This document shows, one piece after another, positions 59,814 through 64,000 of a stretch of DNA of 64,000 nt; within the stretch, counting starts at the first letter, position 1, and every line of letters starts with the position of its first letter. Below the pieces are notes generated by a model. It did not search any database. It worked only from the letters and a program-made list of their open reading frames with translations, and was not told where the DNA came from. The DNA comes from CBDUJZ01 sp047629415. GTDB lineage: Bacteria > Myxococcota_A > Bradymonadia > REDH01. The stretch covers positions 1-64,000 of the forward strand of contig JBLHWZ010000001.1 of the NCBI GenBank assembly GCA_047629415.1, written 5' to 3'. The translations under genes were made by a program, and so were the position numbers.

Positions 59814-61718
59814 ATGCGAGGAAAAGTTCACGGAAATTTGCAGTCGCTTAAGTCGAGCCAGCGCAAAGCGTTGGAGAAGCTCGGCGAGAGGCGGCTTCGG
59901 CAGGATGTACCTGTGACTCCCGAGTTTGCGGGACAGATGTCACGGTTGTCCCGAGACCTTAACAAGTCGATCGGCGCGCTCGTTGATCGCCGTGGGAAAG
60001 TGACGGCTGTCGTGCTCGGCGACCACCGGCGACTCTTTCTGCCGGACCTTGGCCGCCAGCGCGCCGGCGGTTCACGGTTTCGAGGTCTGCGGCTGATACG
60101 CACACACCTCGCCGGCGACCTCCTCTCGCACGACGACCTCACCGACCTGTCGAAACTCAATCTCGACATGGTGCTCTCGCTCCACGTCGAAAAGTCGGGG
60201 CTCCCGGGCAAGGTAGCCTGGGCGCACCTCATCCCAGACAACCCCGCTCGGGACATCTGGCGGACCGAAGAGCTCGACCACGTTAACCACGTGAACTTCT
60301 CGTTCGACGAGTTCATCTCCGAGCTTGAAAACGAGTTCGAGGCCAAGCGTGACGTAGCCGTCGAGACGGCAAAAGACAGCGCGATCATCGTCTATGTGCG
60401 AACGCGCGACGACTGGATGCACAAGCAGAACCTCGCCGAGCTCCACGAGCTGTGCCGGACTGCCGAAGTCGCCGTCGCCGAGGAGTACGTTCAGTCCCGC
60501 ATGGAGTTGGACCCGCGGACAGCGGTCGGCAGCGGTGCACTCGAGGACATCGAACTACGCTGCCTCCAGCTCGGCGCGGATATCCTCGTCTTTGGACAGG
60601 ACCTGACGCCCGCGCAGATGCGGACGATCACCAACCGAACGCAGCTTCGAGTCATCGATCGTACCCAGCTAATCCTCGATATCTTCGCGCAACGCGCGCA
60701 GTCGAGCGTCGGTAAACTGCAGGTGGAGCTCGCGCAGCTGAAGTACCAACTCCCGCGCCTGACTGGCAAAGGCACCGCGATGAGTCGCCTGGCTGGCGGC
60801 ATCGGTGGACGCGGCCCCGGCGAGACCAAACTCGAGGTAGACCGGCGACGGGCCCGCGACCGCATCACCGCCCTGGAGCGCGGCATCAATAAGTTGAGCG
60901 CAACCCGCTCGCTGCGACGCAAGAATCGACGCGACAGTCGAATCCCAACCATCGCGATCGTTGGCTATACAAACGCCGGAAAGTCGACGCTCCTAAACAC
61001 GCTGACGAATTCGACCGTGCTCAGCGAGGACAAGCTCTTTGCGACGCTGGATCCCACGACACGCCGGCTCCGATTCCCAGAAGAGCGTGAGGTGATTCTG
61101 ACCGATACGGTCGGCTTCATTCGCGACCTCCCTGAAGAGCTGAAAGTCTCGTTCCGAGCAACACTCGAGGAACTCGACGAGGCCAACCTTCTGCTCCACA
61201 TCGTTGACGGATCGGACGACGGTCACGACGAACACATCCGCTCTACCCACGCTCTCCTCGACGAGCTTGGCCACGACGAGACGCCACGCATGCTCGTCTT
61301 CAACAAGACCGACAGGCTGAGCGCTGAGGAGAGGGCCAATCTAGAGACGGGCAACCCACACTCCGTGATGATCTCCGCGCTGACTCGAGCTGGCTCACGG
61401 AAGTTGCTCGAGGAAATCGACCGCTGGCTGATCGCATACGGACGGAGCGACGTCGTCCCTCACGGGTTCAGTGCCGACGAGAACGACGCCGACGAGAACG
61501 ACGACGACGAGAACGACGCCGACGAGAACGACGACGACGAGAACGACGACGACCAGAACGACGACGACGAGAACGACGACGACGAGAACGACGACGACCA
61601 GAACGACGACGACGAGAACGACGCCGACGAGAACGACGACGACGAGAACGACGACGACGAGAACGGCAATCTTGCCGAAGGCGAGCCGGCGAGATCGAGC
61701 CGGGTGGACCCACTTTAG
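59814..61718 (+). CDS. hflX: GTPase HflX with acidic repeat tail
   Basis: 634 aa from ATG 59814; a longer in-frame start at 59778 has no better support. N-terminal HflX domain with GNLQSLKSSQRKALEKL and SRDLNKSIGALVDRRGKV; the central GGIGGRGPGETKLEVDRRR and coiled coil; then the GTPase domain: P-loop GYTNAGKST (about 383-391), switch TLDPTTRRL, DTVGF and NKTD. HflX binds the 50S ribosome and splits stalled or heat-damaged ribosomes. The tail from about 553 is a 13-unit acidic pentapeptide repeat (DDDEN) not found in the family's usual end. Confidence 0.95.
   Translation: MRGKVHGNLQSLKSSQRKALEKLGERRLRQDVPVTPEFAGQMSRLSRDLNKSIGALVDRRGKVTAVVLGDHRRLFLPDLGRQRAGGSRFRGLRLIRTHLAGDLLSHDDLTDLSKLNLDMVLSLHVEKSGLPGKVAWAHLIPDNPARDIWRTEELDHVNHVNFSFDEFISELENEFEAKRDVAVETAKDSAIIVYVRTRDDWMHKQNLAELHELCRTAEVAVAEEYVQSRMELDPRTAVGSGALEDIELRCLQLGADILVFGQDLTPAQMRTITNRTQLRVIDRTQLILDIFAQRAQSSVGKLQVELAQLKYQLPRLTGKGTAMSRLAGGIGGRGPGETKLEVDRRRARDRITALERGINKLSATRSLRRKNRRDSRIPTIAIVGYTNAGKSTLLNTLTNSTVLSEDKLFATLDPTTRRLRFPEEREVILTDTVGFIRDLPEELKVSFRATLEELDEANLLLHIVDGSDDGHDEHIRSTHALLDELGHDETPRMLVFNKTDRLSAEERANLETGNPHSVMISALTRAGSRKLLEEIDRWLIAYGRSDVVPHGFSADENDADENDDDENDADENDDDENDDDQNDDDENDDDENDDDQNDDDENDADENDDDENDDDENGNLAEGEPARSSRVDPL
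61470..61664. repeat. 15-bp tandem repeat encoding DxDEN in the hflX 3' end
   Basis: Thirteen contiguous units of GACGACGACGAGAAC with variants GACGCCGACGAGAAC and GACGACGACCAGAAC, giving SADEN, DADEN, DDDEN and DDDQN. It starts right after the last conserved HflX residues and ends 54 bp before the stop. High identity between units implies recent expansion. Confidence 0.9.
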
Positions 61719-61723
61719 CCTAA

Positions 61724-63586
61724 GAGTTCGAGCCGGGGGACACGCCCCCAGGAACTCCCAAGCCGAGTCTTCCAGAGACCCTTCTTGTGAGCTACGGCGT
61801 CCTCGACGTCACGGCCACCCAAGATGGCGAGCAGTTCGACATCGCGGACGGAGCGGAAGTTGAAGTCTCGATTCCGGCCCCCGCCAACCCGGAGCCCGAG
61901 ACGTAGCTCGAGACCGTTCCATTGTGGTCCTTCGACGAAGAGAAGGGCATCTAGGTTCAGGAAGGAAGCACCACCTACAACGAGGACACCCACTCGTGGG
62001 AGGCATCCCTCCCGCACCTCTCGGCTTGGAACGTCGACGTTACCCTCACGGACCGCACGTGTGTTCGTGGTCAGGTGCTCGATGCCGACGGTAACGCAGT
62101 GGCAGCTGCCAGCGTACAGATGACCGCGGGCGATCTCTCAGCTGGCTACCGAGACACCACCCACACGGCAGAGGACGGATCGTTCTGCTTGGTTGCGAGG
62201 CAAGGCGCGACCGTGTCGTTCACGGCTACTACGCTGGACGACAGCGGCGAAGAGCTGACGGCTGAGCTCACCGGTGCCGTAGCCGGCAACGAGGAGTACT
62301 CGGGAGCCCTCAATCCTGTCATGTGCAGCGCCTCCAGCTGTGCGGACATCGGAACGATTCAGTTCGCCAACGACGGTCCGACGGTGGGCGAAGCGGTAAA
62401 CTGCTCGGCGCAGTGCAAAGGTGGCGAGGGATACTGCGGCAGCGTGCCCTGCTACCCTAGCTACTGCACCGGCGGGGAGGGCGGCTGCACGTTCGGATTC
62501 GTTGACGCTTGCGGCGACGACCCGATTGCGTCGTGCGTGGGTACCGGAACGTATACGGAATTCGCCGTCTCTCTCTACCAGGATTCGTACACGGACTCGT
62601 TCTGCGGTTTCTGTGACCCTGTCGGATCGGAGTCGCCGGCGCTCTGCGTTCCGGTGACCTGCAACGAGGGCCAGATCGAAGTTGATGGAGCATGCGCCCA
62701 GACAGCAGCCAACGGCATGCAATTCACGTTGGAGTGGCTCCGAGAGGGGCATGATCTCGACATCAATCTCAAGACGCTCAGCGGCTCAATCGTAAACTAC
62801 AACACGAATTCGATTGCGGGTTGCACCCTCGACGTCGACGACACTGACGGCGGAAGCGAGATCGGTGCCGCTGTCGAGAACGTCAACTATCAAACCGCCG
62901 CCGATGGCTTCGAGAACGGTACCTACGAAGTGTGGGGCCACAACTACTCCGCAGCCAGCGGTGACGCTCCCTACACGCTCGGCGTGTACTGAGACGAGCG
63001 ACTAATCGACACCTTCGATGAGACCGCACCCTCGACCGAGCCATACCTCGGCAAGTGTCACTCTATCACCTTCACCGACGGCCGTTGCTCCGCCGTTGCG
63101 GATTGCGTACCCCCCGTTTTGGCCTGCGACCCGGAGTGCAGCGCCGGCCAGACCTCGGTTGAAGGCGTGTGTGTGCGGAACCCGGAAGAGGGAATGCGCT
63201 TTACGCTCGATTGGGCGACTGCTGCCGACCTCGACATGTACGTCACCACTCTCTCGGGTACCGACTTCAGCTACGTCACGACAACCGGCGCCGGATGCGC
63301 ACTCGACGTCGACGACACTGACGGTGGTACGGCCGAAGCTCCCGCTGTCGAGAACATCAATTGTGATGCGGATGTCGAAGGCTTCTTGCCCGAGACCTAC
63401 ACGTGGCAGGTAATCCCCGATAGCGGCGTAGGACGATTCTCGATCGAGCTCTTCTGCAACGAGGCAGCCGCTGGCGCTCAGACGGGAGAGATCACCGAGG
63501 TGGTCCGAGAAAGCGAGACGTGGACGGTTTGCTACCAGGGCGAAGCCGGCTGCGTCGAAGGCGCCTGCCCGGAGCAGGACGCCTGA
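61724..63586 (+). pseudogene. 5'-truncated secreted protein with two DUF2135 (YfaP-like) domains and three in-frame stops
   Basis: Open from just after TAA 61721-61723 with no proper start. Its first readable part (LPETLLVSYGVLDVTATQDG) belongs to a larger surface protein whose N-terminus is missing. In-frame TAG at 61904-61906 and 61952-61954 and TGA at 62990-62992 interrupt it, but each side matches one continuous protein (PLWSFDEEKGI, then VQEGSTTYNED; APYTLGVY, then DERLIDTFDE). Two similar DUF2135 units follow (MQFTLEWLREGHDLDINL with LDVDDTDGGSE; MRFTLDWATAADLDMYV with LDVDDTDGGTA). Cys-rich segments lie between them. The gene keeps its terminator. Confidence 0.75.
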
Positions 63587-63613
63587 GCGCGGCCCAAACG
63601 ACGCGCCCCAATC

Positions 63614-63650
63614 GCCGGCCCTCCCGTCTGGGAGGGCCGGCTGCGTTTTT
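63614..63650 (+). terminator. Rho-independent terminator
   Basis: GCCGGCCCTCCC (63614-63625) and GGGAGGGCCGGC (63630-63641) are perfect 12-bp complements around GTCT, followed by TGCGTTTTT. A strong rightward intrinsic terminator for the lipoprotein pseudogene, 27 bp after its stop. Confidence 0.95.
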
Positions 63651-63804
63651 GGCAGGACGAGCCTCATCCAGTCCACTGGAGAGCGGCTCCCGGAGGGCAC
63701 GTTCTGACAATCTCAGACGCGGCGATGGCTCACCGGGGCCGCCTCTGCCATTGACAATAGGGGCCGAAACTCCCAATTCGCCCTGCCTCGTTCCCGCTGT
63801 GCCC

Positions 63805-64000
63805 ATGTCGGTCGACCTTCAACAAGATCGCGCCCTGCGCGCTTCTCGCTACCCCATTGATGACCTCGTCAAAGCGGTCAAGAAGGAGGGATACAGCAGG
63901 ATTGTCGGCGCTCGAGGCGGGTTCCTCCCGGTCGTCATCGCAGACCTCGTCAAACGACTCGGTCGGCCAACGATCGTCGTGGTGCCCGACGCGTCGGAGT
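63805..64000 (+). CDS. mfd: Probable transcription-repair coupling factor Mfd, N-terminal part (3' partial)
   Basis: ATG 63805 opens a frame that runs out of the window after 65 residues. Early pattern: LVKAVKKEGYSRIVGARGGFLPVVIADLVKRL and RPTIVVVPDAS. The -xVxGxxGxxxPxxxAxL and PTIVVVPDA blocks match the UvrB-like N-terminal region of Mfd (GLxGSARAxLxAxL, LVVxPD). Mfd removes stalled RNA polymerase and recruits UvrA. The short length makes this tentative; another nucleotide-binding protein is possible. Confidence 0.5.
   Translation, partial: MSVDLQQDRALRASRYPIDDLVKAVKKEGYSRIVGARGGFLPVVIADLVKRLGRPTIVVVPDASE

Noticed and set aside
61460..61713. Ser/Phe-rich or Arg-rich proteins on the - strand of the hflX tail
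   Set aside because: Direct translations of the 15-bp repeat on the opposite strand.
40293..63586. Genome-wide reassignment of TAG to an amino acid
   Set aside because: TAG ends many intact, full-length genes here (SUMF1-like, amidohydrolase, DUF3891, lipA, decarboxylase, hflX), so recoding would extend them all.

Overview
The window is high-GC and densely packed with genes. It looks like a chromosomal piece of a predatory or surface-living deltaproteobacterial lineage, most likely Myxococcota (Polyangiales or Bradymonadales-like). The clues are many lipoproteins with Asp/Thr/Ala-rich linkers and Cys-rich 'CGGC/CGVC' modules, a C-terminal Cys-hydrophobic-Arg tail resembling MYXO-CTERM, a large hybrid histidine kinase, a PilZ protein, and long secreted proteins that look restricted to one lineage. 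No rRNA, tRNA, transposase, integrase or CRISPR array was found. This taxonomic call is an inference.

Layout. 0-5.9 kb: the end of a SUMF1-fold protein, a membrane-TPR protein, a voltage-gated-like K+ channel with an RCK domain, an amidohydrolase and a DUF3891 protein. 5.8-12.3 kb: three leftward envelope lipoproteins (beta-helix; PIG-L deacetylase with a lectin region and FG-GAP repeats; DUF4139). 12.5-17.4 kb: a diaminopimelate/arginine-decarboxylase-fold enzyme, a glycosyltransferase with a polytopic membrane partner, and a coiled-coil protein. 17.4-19.4 kb: a BtuCD-type importer behind a candidate cobalamin riboswitch. 19.6-27.3 kb: an M50 protease, then a tightly overlapping rightward run (secreted protein, 57-aa membrane protein, Svf1/CrtC-like lipocalin protein, GT32-like enzyme), then a lysyl-oxidase lipoprotein that ends in a 15-bp minisatellite. 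27.5-29.8 kb: lipA-thiE-membrane protein. 30-35 kb: secreted and lipoprotein genes. 35.5-40.1 kb: a VOC protein, pyruvate dehydrogenase pdhA-pdhB-pdhC and folB.

40.3-42.6 kb holds two adjacent damaged envelope genes, a DUF3179 lipoprotein and an outer-membrane barrel. 42.7-46.8 kb has four enzyme genes: a 2OG-Fe hydroxylase, a Rieske oxygenase, an acyl-CoA thioesterase and a carotenoid oxygenase. 46.8-51.8 kb is a leftward three-gene operon: a PilZ-methyltransferase, a cyclopropane-fatty-acid-synthase-like methyltransferase, and a membrane hybrid kinase built as kinase-receiver-kinase. Its parts resemble the PhcB/PhcS/PhcR fatty-acid-methyl-ester quorum-sensing system of Ralstonia, which makes it my leading candidate for an undescribed system here. 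52-64 kb: a thiolase, a VWA lipoprotein, serA, two small paralogous ribbon-helix-helix-like proteins, a TonB-like protein with EPV repeats, hflX with an acidic pentapeptide tail, a 5'-truncated lipoprotein pseudogene with three in-frame stops but an intact terminator, and the start of what looks like mfd.

Recurring themes are heavy investment in envelope and surface proteins, translational coupling through 4-bp ATGA/TTGA overlaps, and period-9 or period-15 tandem repeats in linkers and at gene 3' ends.
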